This document shows, in pieces, positions 52,373-61,823 of a stretch of DNA of 64,000 nucleotides. The position numbers and the translations under genes are program-made. The first letter of the stretch is position 1. Each line of letters begins with the position of its first letter. Below the pieces are notes generated by a model, which made no database searches, was not told the origin of the DNA, and saw only the letters and a program-made list of their open reading frames with translations. Source of the DNA: Kumtagia sp964244725 (GTDB lineage: Bacteria > Pseudomonadota > Alphaproteobacteria > Rhizobiales > Rhizobiaceae); contig CAXTJQ010000007.1 of the NCBI GenBank assembly GCA_964244725.1, positions 124,001-188,000 of the forward strand, written 5' to 3'.

Positions 52373-53085
52373 TGGCGCAAGGCGCGTCGCAAAGGCTGAT
52401 CGTCGGCCTCGACGTTCCTACCGTCGCCATGGCGTCCACCGTCGTTCGGGAACTCGACGGTATCGCCGACTTCTACAAAATCGGCTACCAGCTCGCTTTC
52501 GCCGGTGGGCTTGGCCTGGCTCGCGAACTCGTCGAAGATGGCAAGCGGGTTTTTCTCGACATGAAGCTGCTCGACATCGACAACACCGTCGCCAGGGGCG
52601 TCGAGTCGATCGCGGCGATGGGCGTGACGATGCTGACGCTGCATGCCTATCCGAAGGTCATGGCGGCCGCCGTGGAAGCCGCGCGCGGTTCGCCGCTCTG
52701 CCTGCTCGGCGTCACGGTGCTGACCTCGATGGATGAACGCGATCTGCTCGAGGCCGGATACCACCAGGACCCGCAGGCTCTGGTCCTGCACCGCGCCAAC
52801 CAGGCGCGAGCGGCCGGCATGGGCGGCATCGTGTGCGCGCCCGGCGAAGCCGCCTCGGTGCGGCGCATCGTCGGCGAGGACATGGCGGTGGTAACCCCAG
52901 GCATCCGTCCCGCCGGCGCTGAACATGGCGACCAGAAGCGCGTCATGAGTCCGGCGGCGGCTCTGACGGCCGGCGCCAGCCATCTCGTCGTGGCGCGTCC
53001 GATCGTGGCCGCCGCCGACCGGCGGGCGGCCGCGCTCGCCATTCTCGACGAAATGGCCACGGCCCGAAGGGTGGACGAGAGATGA
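52369..53085 (+). CDS. pyrF: Orotidine-5'-phosphate decarboxylase
   Basis: This 238-residue TIM-barrel enzyme has RLIVGLDVPT at the start, the catalytic FLDMKLLDIDNTV (Asp-x-Lys-x-x-Asp-Ile-x-Asn), LGVTVLTSMD and TPGIRPAGAEHGDQKR near the C-terminus. It makes UMP in pyrimidine synthesis. It starts with two Met codons, the first (52369) overlapping the FMN-reductase stop as ATGA. It overlaps the DUF1330 gene by four bases at its end. Confidence 0.96.
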   Translation: MMAQGASQRLIVGLDVPTVAMASTVVRELDGIADFYKIGYQLAFAGGLGLARELVEDGKRVFLDMKLLDIDNTVARGVESIAAMGVTMLTLHAYPKVMAAAVEAARGSPLCLLGVTVLTSMDERDLLEAGYHQDPQALVLHRANQARAAGMGGIVCAPGEAASVRRIVGEDMAVVTPGIRPAGAEHGDQKRVMSPAAALTAGASHLVVARPIVAAADRRAAALAILDEMATARRVDER

Positions 53086-53369
53086 CGAAGGGCTATTGGA
53101 TCGCGCGCATCGATGTCGCCGATCCCGAGCGCTACAGGGATTACGTCGCGGCGGCGCGGCCCGCCTTCGAGCGCTTCGGGGCGCGCGTCCTGGCGCGTGG
53201 CGGAGCGCAGGAATGCGCCGAGGGCGATTGCCGGGGGCGCAACGTGGTGATCGAGTTCGAGACTCTTGAACTGGCCAGCCAATGCTATCATTCACCTGAA
53301 TATCAGGCGGCCAAGACGATACGGCAGGCCTGCGCGTCCGGCGAGATCGTGCTGGTCGAGGGGCTCTGA
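53082..53369 (+). CDS. DUF1330-family protein
   Basis: This 95-residue protein of the dimeric alpha/beta-barrel superfamily has the DUF1330 features GYWIARIDVADPERYRDYV at the N-terminus, a middle RVLARGGAQE and VVIEFETLELASQCYHSPEY, where the S-P-E-Y-Q turn is diagnostic. Function is unknown; the family resembles small monooxygenase-type folds without clear active residues. It overlaps pyrF by four bases and is a common neighbour of pyrF in rhizobia. Confidence 0.88.
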   Translation: MTKGYWIARIDVADPERYRDYVAAARPAFERFGARVLARGGAQECAEGDCRGRNVVIEFETLELASQCYHSPEYQAAKTIRQACASGEIVLVEGL

Positions 53370-53494
53370 CAGCATCAGGTCAGCCGTAGGAATCCTGTGC
53401 CGACAGCTTGATCTATTGCGCCGCAACAAAACTTCGTTAACGTCATTGAGCTGTCATAAGCCTGCGTTCGCAAGCGACGCGGCCCGGAGTGCTC

Positions 53495-54772
53495 ATGTTC
53501 TATCAGCTGTATGAAATGAACCACGCGGCAATGCAGCCGTTCCGCGCCTACGCCGATGCGCTGAGGCATTTCTATTCGAGCCCGCTCAACCCTTTGGCCG
53601 ATACCGAATTCGGCCGCTCGATGACGGCTTCGGCGGAACTGTTCGAGCGTACGACCCGGCGGTACGGCAAGCCGGCTTTCGGCATCGCCAGGACTACGGT
53701 CGACTGGAAGCCCGCCGCCGTCTCGGAAGACATCGTCTGGTCGCGTCCGTTCTGCGATTTGATCCACTTTTCCCGCGACCTGCCGCAGCGGCGCAAGGCC
53801 GACCCCAAGCTTCTGATCGTCGCGCCGATGTCCGGCCATTACGCCACGCTGCTGCGCGGGACGGTGGAGGCGATGCTGCCGCACGCCGATGTCCACATCA
53901 CGGACTGGGTCGACGCCCGCATGGTCCCGCTGGCGGCCGGCCGCTTCGACCTTGACGATTACATCGACTACGTCATCGAGATGCTGCACGAACTCGGCCC
54001 GGACACGCATGTCATGGCGGTGTGCCAGCCGGCCGTGCCGGTCTTGGCGGCCGCGGCGATCATGGAAGCGCGCGGCGATCGGTTCGCGCCGGCGAGCATG
54101 ACGTTGATGGGCGGCCCCATCGATACGCGCCGCCATCCGACGCAGGTCAACCGCCTGGCGCAGGAAAAAGGGATGGACTGGTTCCGAGACAATGTGATCA
54201 TGCAAGTGCCGTGGCCGGCGCCGGGTTTCATGCGCGAGGTCTATCCCGGCTTCCTGCAGCTCTCGGGCTTCATGAGCATGAACCTCGACCGCCACATCAC
54301 GGCGCACAAGGACTTCTTCCAGCACCTCGTCAAGCATGATGGCGACAGCGCCGACAAGCATCGGGAATTCTACGACGAATATCTCGCGGTGATGGACATG
54401 ACGGCCGAGTTCTACCTGCAGACGGTCGACACGGTCTTCATCAGGCAGGCGCTGCCCAAGGGCGAGATGACGCATCGCGGCGCACCGGTGGAACCCGCCG
54501 CGATCCGCACCGTCGCCCTCCTGACCATTGAAGGCGAGAACGACGACATCTCGGGCCTCGGCCAGACGCGCGCCGCGCACGACCTCTGCTCAAGTCTTCC
54601 GGACGAGATGAGGGCGCACTACATGCAGCCCGCCGTCGGCCATTACGGCGTGTTCAACGGGTCGCGGTTCCGAGCGGAGATCGCGCCGCGCATCGTTGAC
54701 TTCATGGCGAGCTACGGCCGCGCCAGGCGCGCCTCGGCCAAACCGCGTCTGATCCGCGCCGCCAAGGCCTGA
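53495..54772 (+). CDS. phaZ: Intracellular polyhydroxyalkanoate depolymerase
   Basis: This 425-residue alpha/beta-fold enzyme mobilises stored polyhydroxybutyrate. It starts at ATG 53495, six bases behind CGGAG; the frame-matching GTG at 53489 is less likely. Signatures are MFYQLYEMNHAAMQPFRAYA, a catalytic Cys177 in the VMAVCQPAVP nucleophile elbow (Cys replaces Ser in intracellular PhaZ), DLDDYIDYV and the C-terminal His in PAVGHYGVFNGSRF. It has no signal peptide, consistent with action on cytoplasmic granules. It is followed by a peptidase gene with its own promoter. Confidence 0.94.
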   Translation: MFYQLYEMNHAAMQPFRAYADALRHFYSSPLNPLADTEFGRSMTASAELFERTTRRYGKPAFGIARTTVDWKPAAVSEDIVWSRPFCDLIHFSRDLPQRRKADPKLLIVAPMSGHYATLLRGTVEAMLPHADVHITDWVDARMVPLAAGRFDLDDYIDYVIEMLHELGPDTHVMAVCQPAVPVLAAAAIMEARGDRFAPASMTLMGGPIDTRRHPTQVNRLAQEKGMDWFRDNVIMQVPWPAPGFMREVYPGFLQLSGFMSMNLDRHITAHKDFFQHLVKHDGDSADKHREFYDEYLAVMDMTAEFYLQTVDTVFIRQALPKGEMTHRGAPVEPAAIRTVALLTIEGENDDISGLGQTRAAHDLCSSLPDEMRAHYMQPAVGHYGVFNGSRFRAEIAPRIVDFMASYGRARRASAKPRLIRAAKA

Positions 54773-54887
54773 ACCGTGTGGCGCATGCGGGTCCCGGCGT
54801 TCTGTTGCATATTCGTCGCGTCCCCCCGGCAAAGTAACCATCCCGCCAAACGCGCGAGGGCGTGAATTGACTTGCCCCGCAATTCGC

Positions 54888-54902
54888 TTAACGTTTTCTT
54901 AA
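54888..54902 (+). promoter_or_regulatory. Candidate CtrA-binding site
   Basis: TTAACGTTTTCTTAA is a perfect TTAA-N7-TTAA full site for the cell-cycle regulator CtrA. It lies 21 bases before the peptidase ATG and just downstream of TTGACT (54867-54872), so it overlaps the -10 area of a likely promoter. Confidence 0.6.
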
Positions 54903-54923
54903 CGTCAAAAGGCGGGTGGGCAG

Positions 54924-55547
54924 ATGCAATTCTCTCCGCGGGCGCGCAGCGCCGCGAAGCGTCTCGGATATGGGCTGGCTTGTTTCCTCCTCGGCCTCAT
55001 CGCCAGCGAGGCCTCCGCCGGGGCCCCTATGCTCACCGGCGGCCTGACGTCGCAACCCATCGGCCACTACGAATTCTGCAAGGCCAAACCCGCCGAATGC
55101 TCGATCCGCAGCCGCGATCTCGGCCCCGAGCCTATGTCGGCCGCCTTGATGGGTTTGATCCAGCGCATCAACAGCGCGGTCAACGCGGCGGTCAAGCCGA
55201 TGAACGATTTCGATCTCTACGGCCGGGACGAGGTCTGGGCCTACCCGACGGCAGGCGCGGGCGATTGTGAAGACTATGTGCTCGAAAAGCGTCGCGAGCT
55301 CAACGACAGCGGCTTGTCGCTCTCGAACCTGCTGATCACGGTCGTGCGAAAGCCAGATGGCGAAGGCCACGCCGTCCTGACCATCCGCACCAGCAAGGGC
55401 GATTTGATTCTCGACAATCTGACCAACGCGGTGCGCGACTGGACCCAGACCGGCTACCGGTTCCTCAAGCGGCAGTCGAGCGAGCATACCGGCCGCTGGG
55501 TGACCATTCGCGAGGGCGTGGCGCCGCTCGTCGGGTCGGTGGAATAG
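54924..55547 (+). CDS. Transglutaminase-like cysteine peptidase (BTLCP/DUF920)
   Basis: This 207-residue protein has a signal peptide or anchor (about 13-33, LGYGLACFLLGLIASEASAG) and a bacterial transglutaminase-like domain with the triad C115 (GAGDCEDYVLEKR), H149 (GHAVLTI) and D164 (LILDNL). The family includes LapG, the periplasmic protease that releases type I-secreted adhesins under c-di-GMP control, though most alphaproteobacterial members are uncharacterised. A CtrA-type site precedes it. It is not in an operon with its neighbours. Confidence 0.9.
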   Translation: MQFSPRARSAAKRLGYGLACFLLGLIASEASAGAPMLTGGLTSQPIGHYEFCKAKPAECSIRSRDLGPEPMSAALMGLIQRINSAVNAAVKPMNDFDLYGRDEVWAYPTAGAGDCEDYVLEKRRELNDSGLSLSNLLITVVRKPDGEGHAVLTIRTSKGDLILDNLTNAVRDWTQTGYRFLKRQSSEHTGRWVTIREGVAPLVGSVE

Positions 55548-55737
55548 CTGGCAAAGGCGCCAAGGCCGAAAACGCTCGACCCTCACGCTGACTGCCCGAC
55601 ATGAAGCTCATCAAGCCGGAGTTTCGCGGCGAGCGGAAAGAACAGCCTGCTTCAGTTTGGAAAGCCGAGCATGGCGGTTCGATCCGTCCGTTGGGCGGCG
55701 TCGCCTTGTGCGCCGTGCATAACCGGCATTCGACGGG

Positions 55738-57267
55738 TCAGGCGGCCTGCGCCAGCCTTTCTCCCGCCACGCGGTAGGAGATCGCCTCGGCAAGATGGAT
55801 GCGCCCGACCTGCTCGCTTCCATCCAGATCGGCCAGCGTCCGGGCGACCTTGAGAACGCGGTGATAGGCGCGGGCTGAAAAGCCTATTTTCTCGCTCGCG
55901 TCGCGCAGGAGCCCTAGCCCGGCGGCATCCGGGCGCGCGATCTCCTCGACCAGCGCCGTGGCGCATTGCGCGTTGGTCGCACAGGCCGCGCCGAGCGCCT
56001 CGAAGCGCCGGCGCTGGATGGCGCGGGCCTTCGCCACGCGCGCCGCGACCATGACGCTTGCCTCGGATCTGGACGGCCGGATCAGGTCGCTCGCCTTAAC
56101 GGCGGGGACCTCGACGCGCAGGTCGATGCGGTCGAGCAGCGGTCCGGAGATGCGGGCCTGATAGTCGCCGAGGCAGCGCGGCCCACGGGCGCAACGGTAG
56201 CCGGGCTCGCCGGCCATGCCGCATTTGCACGGGTTCATCGCCGCCACCAGTTGCACCCGGGCCGGATAAGTGACGCGGCTGTTGGCGCGCGCGATCATGC
56301 ATTCGCCACTCTCGATGGGCTGGCGCAGCGAATCGAGCACCGCCGGCGTGAACTCGGGCAATTCGTCGAGGAACAGCACGCCGTGATGGGCGAGCGAGAC
56401 CTCGCCCGGCCTGACCCGAAGGCCGCCGCCGACCATCGCGGCCATCGACGCGGAATGGTGCGGCGCGCGGAACGGGCGACGGTCACTCAGCCTGCCGTCG
56501 GCGAGATCGCCGGCGATCGAGGCGATCATGGAAACTTCGAGCAATTCCTTCGGCAAAAGCGGCGGCAGGATCGAGGGCAGCCGCTGCGCGAGCATCGATT
56601 TGCCGGAGCCGGGCGGGCCGACCATCAGCAGATTGTGGCCGCCGGCCGCGGCGATTTCGAGCGCTCGCTTGGCCGATTCCTGCCCCTTGATGTCGGCCAG
56701 GTCCGGCAAGAGCCCGCCGGCGGCCTGGACGCGCGCTTCGGGCCGCGACAGGACCTGCGTGCCGCGAAAATGATTGGCGATGGCGATCAGGCTGCGCGGC
56801 GCCAGGATATCCATGTCGGCGCTGGCCCAGGCGGCTTCCGGCCCGCATTCGGACGGGCAGATCAGCCCCTTGTCCTCGGCATTGGCGGCCATGGCCGCCG
56901 GCAGAACGCCGGCGACGGCGGCGATGGTCCCGTCGAGCGACAGTTCTCCGAGCACGACATAGCCCGCCAGCGCATCGCCCGGGATCGCGCCGAGACCCGC
57001 CATCAGCCCCAGCGCGATCGGCAGGTCGTAGTGGCTGCCCTCTTTCGGCAGATCGGCCGGCGCGAGGTTCACCGTGACCTTCTTGGCCGGCATCGACAGG
57101 CCTGACGCATGCAGCGCCGCCTGGACGCGCTCCCGGCTTTCGGCGACCGCCTTGTCGGCAAGACCGACGATATGGATGTTGGGCTTTCCGGGCGCGATCA
57201 TCACCTGGACGTCGATCGGGACAGCCTCGATGCCCTGAAACGCCACCGTGCGAACGCGCGATACCAT
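55738..57267 (-). CDS. comM: YifB/ComM-family Mg-chelatase-like AAA+ ATPase
   Basis: The protein has 509 residues. An N-terminal Lon-like domain (about 1-170, starting VSRVRTVAFQGIEAVPIDVQ) is followed by a Mg-chelatase-type AAA+ core with Walker A GPPGSGKSM (about 215-223), Walker B LFLDELPEF and the sensor region NSRVTYPARVQLVAAMNPC. ComM proteins promote branch migration of incoming DNA during recombination in natural transformation. The Walker residues and a zinc-like CKCGMAGEPGYRCARG loop are intact. It is monocistronic on the minus strand. Confidence 0.92.
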   Translation of the reverse strand: MVSRVRTVAFQGIEAVPIDVQVMIAPGKPNIHIVGLADKAVAESRERVQAALHASGLSMPAKKVTVNLAPADLPKEGSHYDLPIALGLMAGLGAIPGDALAGYVVLGELSLDGTIAAVAGVLPAAMAANAEDKGLICPSECGPEAAWASADMDILAPRSLIAIANHFRGTQVLSRPEARVQAAGGLLPDLADIKGQESAKRALEIAAAGGHNLLMVGPPGSGKSMLAQRLPSILPPLLPKELLEVSMIASIAGDLADGRLSDRRPFRAPHHSASMAAMVGGGLRVRPGEVSLAHHGVLFLDELPEFTPAVLDSLRQPIESGECMIARANSRVTYPARVQLVAAMNPCKCGMAGEPGYRCARGPRCLGDYQARISGPLLDRIDLRVEVPAVKASDLIRPSRSEASVMVAARVAKARAIQRRRFEALGAACATNAQCATALVEEIARPDAAGLGLLRDASEKIGFSARAYHRVLKVARTLADLDGSEQVGRIHLAEAISYRVAGERLAQAA

Positions 57268-57383
57268 ACTTTGCTCCGGATCGCGCGGGAGAGTACCAAT
57301 CCTCCCGCAAGGTCAGCAATCAAGCATGGAATTTTTGATGGCGCAAGAACAATTCAAGAACAAATTGGGCGTGGTTGGCGGAT

Positions 57384-58325
57384 TCAGGCCCGCTTCGACT
57401 CCACTGCGTCCCAGAACAGGCTTGCGATGTCGGCGCCGCCGAAGCGCTTGACCTCGCGCACGCCGGTCGGCGAGGTCACGTTGATTTCGGTCATGTAGTC
57501 GCCGATCACGTCGATGCCGACGAGAATGAACCCGCGCGCTTTCAGCGCCGGCCCGATGCGCGCGCAGATCTCGCGTTCGCGCGCCGTAAGTTCCGTCCTT
57601 TCGGCGCGGCCGCCGACATGCATGTTGGAGCGCGAATCGTGTTCGGCGGGCACGCGGTTGATCGCGCCGACCGGTTCGCCGTCGATCAGGATGATGCGTT
57701 TGTCGCCGTTGCGCACATCCTTGAGGTAACGCTGGACGATGAACGGCTCACGGAACATCTGGCTGAACATCTCGAGCAGCGAGGCGAGGTTGCGGTCGGC
57801 TTCCAGCATGTGGAAGATGCCGGCGCCGCCATTGCCGTAGAGCGGCTTGACGATGATGTCGCCATGCGCCTTGCGGAACGCGGCGACATCGAGGGGGTCG
57901 CGCGTGATCAGCGTCTCGGGCATCAGGTCGGCGAATTCGGTGACGAAGATCTTTTCCGGGCTGTTGCGGACCCATGTCGGATCGTTGACAACCAAAGTGT
58001 TGGGATGGATTCGCTCCAGGATATGCGTGGTGGTGATGTAGTTCATGTCGAAGGGCGGATCCTGGCGCAACAGCACCACGTCCATCTCCGACAGATCGGT
58101 GCGGACCTGCTCGCCCAGGGTGAAGTGGTCGCCCTTGACATCGCGCACCGTCATGGCCTCGACCCGGGCGAAAACCTTGCCGTCGGCCAGCGACAAGCGG
58201 GCCGGGGTATAGTGGTGGAGATCGTGGCCGCGGCGCTGCGCTTCAAGTGCGAGCGCGAACGTGGTGTCGCCGGCGATCGACACCGTCGAGACATGATCCA
58301 TCTGGATGGCGATCTTCAGCGGCAT
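57384..58325 (-). CDS. gshB: Glutathione synthetase
   Basis: The protein has 313 residues from ATG 58325, which gives the standard N-terminus MPLKIAIQMDHVSTVSIAGD; the ATG at 58358 adds 11 residues. Marks of the ATP-grasp family are LLRQDPPFDMNYITTTH, KPLYGNGGAGIF, the ATP-grasp segments around RIILIDGEP and the C-terminal EINVTSPTGVRE. It joins gamma-glutamylcysteine and glycine. It is near yifB, the usual rhizobial neighbourhood, and is separated by 115 bases from the membrane protein gene. Confidence 0.96.
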   Translation of the reverse strand: MPLKIAIQMDHVSTVSIAGDTTFALALEAQRRGHDLHHYTPARLSLADGKVFARVEAMTVRDVKGDHFTLGEQVRTDLSEMDVVLLRQDPPFDMNYITTTHILERIHPNTLVVNDPTWVRNSPEKIFVTEFADLMPETLITRDPLDVAAFRKAHGDIIVKPLYGNGGAGIFHMLEADRNLASLLEMFSQMFREPFIVQRYLKDVRNGDKRIILIDGEPVGAINRVPAEHDSRSNMHVGGRAERTELTAREREICARIGPALKARGFILVGIDVIGDYMTEINVTSPTGVREVKRFGGADIASLFWDAVESKRA

Positions 58326-58440
58326 GGAGAAAGCACCGACGTTCATTGCAGCGGGCACATGCGGCGCTCGTCGCTATCGTGTCAAGGATGCCCCCCGGCC
58401 CGGATAGGGGTTGCGCAGGCCTGACGGATGCACGCCGCGG

Positions 58441-59946
58441 CTATTTTTCGCGCGCGTAGACGATCGTTTCGGCGTCGGCATAGACGCGGCTCCAACCGGG
58501 CAGTTCGTCGAAGAACGGAACGCGCGTATCATTCTTGACGAGAAGCGCCCAGCCAATGTCATATTTGTTGATCTCCTCAATGAGGAGCGGTTCGCCGGAG
58601 CTCAATCCGGCGTCCGAATCATGCTTCATGAAGCCGCCGAGGAAAAGCTGATCGGTCCGTCCGTCGATGAAGGTCTTGATTCCGTTGAAAATCAGCGTGC
58701 CGCCCAGATCGTAGGAGTTGAGGACGTTGCGGGCGGTCAGGCCGTGGGTGCGGGCGAAGGCGATGGCGCCATCCGCCGATGTCTTGGCGCTTGGAGCGAT
58801 CGCCGGGCCGGACATGAAAATCGCGGCTGCCAAAGTCGCCGCCATAGCCATGACGGCCACGACCGGCGCGAAACGTTTGGCGAACAATGTTTCCAGGCCG
58901 TCACGGGCCGCCTGCGCCCAGCGCTGCGCGGACAATTGGGGATACTGCGCGGCGACATCGGCTGCGGCCACCACCGGAAGCAGCAGCATCGGCAGATACA
59001 TGAACCGGGTGTGCAGGAAGTAAAGATGCAGGGCGAGGACAAAAAACAGCGCCTTTGCCCAGCCGATGCGCAGCCCGGAAACCAGTAGACCAAAATAGGC
59101 GAGCAACAGCGCGCCCTCCTGGACGCCGTTCCGCGTCGCATCGAATGGCAGCCACTCGCCGATCAACGCGACCGCCTCGTTGCCGCTCATCACCGAGAAG
59201 GTCGCGAGGATGGCATTGACGCCGTAGGGATGAACGATGCTGACCAAGGGGCAGAGCAGGCCGAAGGCCACCCACCGGACGAGCAGACGAGGATTGGTAA
59301 ACCGGACCCGCCGCAAGAGGTCGAGGCCGGCGAAAAGGGCGATGACGAAGCCGAAGGTGAACGCCGCGTGCAAATTCGCCCAAAGACAAAGCAGCGGAAG
59401 CAGCGACATCGGCGGCGCGCGCTCTTCCCGCGCGGCATCGAACAACTGCGCGGTCCAGACGACGATGATCGGCAGGGTGAAGATGATCGGACGGGCGTTG
59501 TAAAGCGGGCAGACGAGGATCGCCACGCCGAGCGTCAGCGCCAGCGCCGCGATGGGCTTGAGGACGGACGTGAAGTGCCAGGCGAGCGCGAAAACCATGA
59601 GGGCGATGGAAGCAACCGTGATGAGCGCGACGCCGTTCCAGCCGCCAATGGCGTAGGCGGACGCCATCAAGAGCTGTCCGAGCCATTCCTTCGCGATCCA
59701 GGGCTGGCCGGCGAAGGTATGAGAATAGCTATCGGCGACGGGGAACGACCAATTTGCAAGAAGGTCCAGCCCCACTCTCACGTGCCACCAATTGTCGGGA
59801 TCGCCCAGCAGCGAGTCTGCGGAGGCAAGCACCATTATGGCGGTAAGCAGCGGCGCAAACAGGCAGAACGCCCATCGAATGCGCGCCGGATCTTCAATCG
59901 CTTGCGGCGTTCCGACCCAAGCGCGCCCGCCCACCGCCATCGTCAT
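58441..59946 (-). CDS. Polytopic membrane protein, glycosyltransferase-39-like
   Basis: This protein of about 501 residues starts at ATG 59946, which has GAGG upstream; the frame is open to 60051. About 11-12 membrane helices alternate with short loops. The first large loop carries DPDNWWHVRVGLDLL (an acidic D-x-D near the first helix) and SYSHTFAGQPWIAKEWLGQL, features of GT-C fold enzymes such as dolichol-phosphate-type mannosyltransferases. The soluble C-terminal part has NVLNSYDLGGTLIFNG and FIDGRTDQLF. It follows a GT2 and a methyltransferase gene in one minus-strand run, so it may glycosylate lipids or polysaccharide at the outer face of the membrane. Confidence 0.72.
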   Translation of the reverse strand: MTMAVGGRAWVGTPQAIEDPARIRWAFCLFAPLLTAIMVLASADSLLGDPDNWWHVRVGLDLLANWSFPVADSYSHTFAGQPWIAKEWLGQLLMASAYAIGGWNGVALITVASIALMVFALAWHFTSVLKPIAALALTLGVAILVCPLYNARPIIFTLPIIVVWTAQLFDAAREERAPPMSLLPLLCLWANLHAAFTFGFVIALFAGLDLLRRVRFTNPRLLVRWVAFGLLCPLVSIVHPYGVNAILATFSVMSGNEAVALIGEWLPFDATRNGVQEGALLLAYFGLLVSGLRIGWAKALFFVLALHLYFLHTRFMYLPMLLLPVVAAADVAAQYPQLSAQRWAQAARDGLETLFAKRFAPVVAVMAMAATLAAAIFMSGPAIAPSAKTSADGAIAFARTHGLTARNVLNSYDLGGTLIFNGIKTFIDGRTDQLFLGGFMKHDSDAGLSSGEPLLIEEINKYDIGWALLVKNDTRVPFFDELPGWSRVYADAETIVYAREK

Positions 59947-60088
59947 TGGATACCTCTTTTCCCGCAGCATCGGCGGCGCCCGGCGCCCCAACAGCATATA
60001 CTCGCCTAATGCTGACGATTCAGTTATGGGAACATCCGCGATCGCGCGCATACGGGTCGGCTGCCGCCAGTGGCCATGGCGACCGACA

Positions 60089-60790
60089 TCACACTGGCTG
60101 CTTCACCGACTGGATGAAATATTGCGCCCCTATCGGCATGCGGGTCAGCCAGGATTCGAGACCGCGAAGCGCCGCGAGCGCTCTTGGGAAGAAAATCCGG
60201 TAGCTGATGCGCGGTTTGCAAAGGCCCGCCGCCGTCATGCGCCGGACCAACTCGGGCGCGCTGATCAGCACCGCATTTTCATCGAAAACACAGTTGCGCA
60301 CCGCATGCAGCGTCAACGGATTCCAGGGGTTGTGCTCGAAGACGAAGAAACTGCCGCCGACCGCAAGCACACGGTTGATCTCGGCGAGAAGGACCGGGTG
60401 CAAGTCTTCGGGAATGTGATGGAAGACGCAGGCGGCGAACACCAGGTCGAAATGATTGTCCGGAAACGGGATGGTCGCGCCGCCGAACGGCTCGAAGCGC
60501 GCTTGCTCCGGAAAGCGGCGAGCCGCGATCGCAAGGGATTCGGCGGAAGGGTCCAGCGCCACGATCTCGCTGTCTGGAAAAGCCGCACGCATCGGACCAA
60601 GGGAATTGCCGACGCCCGCGCCGAAATCGAGGATGCGCCGCGGCATCCCGGCGGCGCGCGCGAGCGTTCGGGACACGTCGTCAATTTTATACTTGGCGAA
60701 GAAGTCGGGCGTTTCTCCGCTGAGGCGAATGCTGGAGGCGTGACTTTCCTGGTATTCCCGCGCGAAACGGTCGAACTCGGCCTCAAGCAC
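60089..60790 (-). CDS. Class I SAM-dependent methyltransferase
   Basis: The protein has 233 residues from GTG 60790, which overlaps the stop of the upstream GT2 gene by eight bases; the open frame before it lies over that gene. Motif I is ILDFGAGVGNSLGPM, motif II LVFAACVFHHIPED and motif III LAVGGSFFVFEHN, the Methyltransf_11 pattern. The target is unknown. Between a GT2 and a GT-C-like membrane protein, it may methylate a sugar or lipid carrier of a surface glycan. Confidence 0.85.
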   Translation of the reverse strand: MLEAEFDRFAREYQESHASSIRLSGETPDFFAKYKIDDVSRTLARAAGMPRRILDFGAGVGNSLGPMRAAFPDSEIVALDPSAESLAIAARRFPEQARFEPFGGATIPFPDNHFDLVFAACVFHHIPEDLHPVLLAEINRVLAVGGSFFVFEHNPWNPLTLHAVRNCVFDENAVLISAPELVRRMTAAGLCKPRISYRIFFPRALAALRGLESWLTRMPIGAQYFIQSVKQPV

Positions 60791-61823
60791 GCGACGCCTC
60801 GCGGACCAACTCCTGGAGGCGGACGACATGAGGCGTGGCGGCTTCCGCAGCTTCTCCGCACGAGACGATGTCCCTGATATTATAAAGCGGCCGCCGCTTG
60901 GTCTCCATGTACATCCGGCCCAGATATTCGCCGAACACCCCAAGCATCAGAAGCTGAACACTGCCGATCACCAAAATCAGCGCGGCGATGCTGGTCCAGC
61001 CCGGGAGCACGTGATTGGTCGCCCAGGCGATTAACGTATTGGCGAGCGCGAGCAGGCCGAGAATCCCAAAGAGCGCACCGAGCAGCGAGGCGATCCGGAG
61101 CGGAATGACGGAAAAGCTCGTCATGGCGTCCACGGCCAGCAGCAGCATCTTGCGCAGCGGATATTGCGTCTTGCCCGCAAAGCGCGCCTGCCTGCGATAG
61201 GAAAACGCCGCCTGGCGCAGGCCGACCCAGCTCACCATGCCGCGGATAAAACGATAGCGCTCCGGCATCGCGTTGAGGAAATCGACGGCGCGGCGGCTCA
61301 TCAGCCGGAAATCCCCGGTATCGGGCGCGATGTCGACATCGACCATTCGTCTCAACACGCGGTAGAACACGGCGGCGGAAGCGCGCTTGAACCATGTCTC
61401 GCCGTCGCGCTTTTCGCGCTGGCCATAAACGACGTCGAAACCCTCGTCCATTTTGGCTGTCATCGGGCCAAGCAGCTCCGGCGGATCCTGAAGATCGGCG
61501 TCGAGGATGAGAATGCGGCGGCCGCGACAAAACTCCAGCCCGGCCGTCAATGCGATCTGGTGACCGTAGTTGCGGGCGAGATCGAGTGCGACGACGTGCG
61601 GATCGCTCTTTGCAAGGTCGAGGATCGCCTCGCGGGTGCCGTCGGTCGACCCGTCGATCACCAGCACGATCTCATACGATTCGCCGGCCTGTTCGCGGCA
61701 CGCGGCGGTGACGCGCCGGTGGAGTTCCCCGATCCCATCGACCTCATTGAAGCACGGGACCACGGCGGAAAGCGCGACCGCGGGTTCGATCAACAATTTC
61801 AACGGATGCACCAAAGGAGACAT
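60783..61823 (-). CDS. Family 2 glycosyltransferase, DPM1/GtrB-like
   Basis: This 346-residue enzyme has the GT-A core (about 15-235): LSAVVPCFNEVDGIGELH, LVIDGSTDGTREAI, the metal-binding DADLQDPPELL and VVYGQREKR. It then has two C-terminal membrane helices (about 240-265 and 275-300). This is the layout of polyprenyl-phosphate sugar transferases (GtrB/ArnC-like) that load a sugar on undecaprenyl phosphate for use by a GT-C enzyme, which is what the gene two places downstream looks like. It starts the minus-strand trio. Confidence 0.92.
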   Translation of the reverse strand: MSPLVHPLKLLIEPAVALSAVVPCFNEVDGIGELHRRVTAACREQAGESYEIVLVIDGSTDGTREAILDLAKSDPHVVALDLARNYGHQIALTAGLEFCRGRRILILDADLQDPPELLGPMTAKMDEGFDVVYGQREKRDGETWFKRASAAVFYRVLRRMVDVDIAPDTGDFRLMSRRAVDFLNAMPERYRFIRGMVSWVGLRQAAFSYRRQARFAGKTQYPLRKMLLLAVDAMTSFSVIPLRIASLLGALFGILGLLALANTLIAWATNHVLPGWTSIAALILVIGSVQLLMLGVFGEYLGRMYMETKRRPLYNIRDIVSCGEAAEAATPHVVRLQELVREASRA

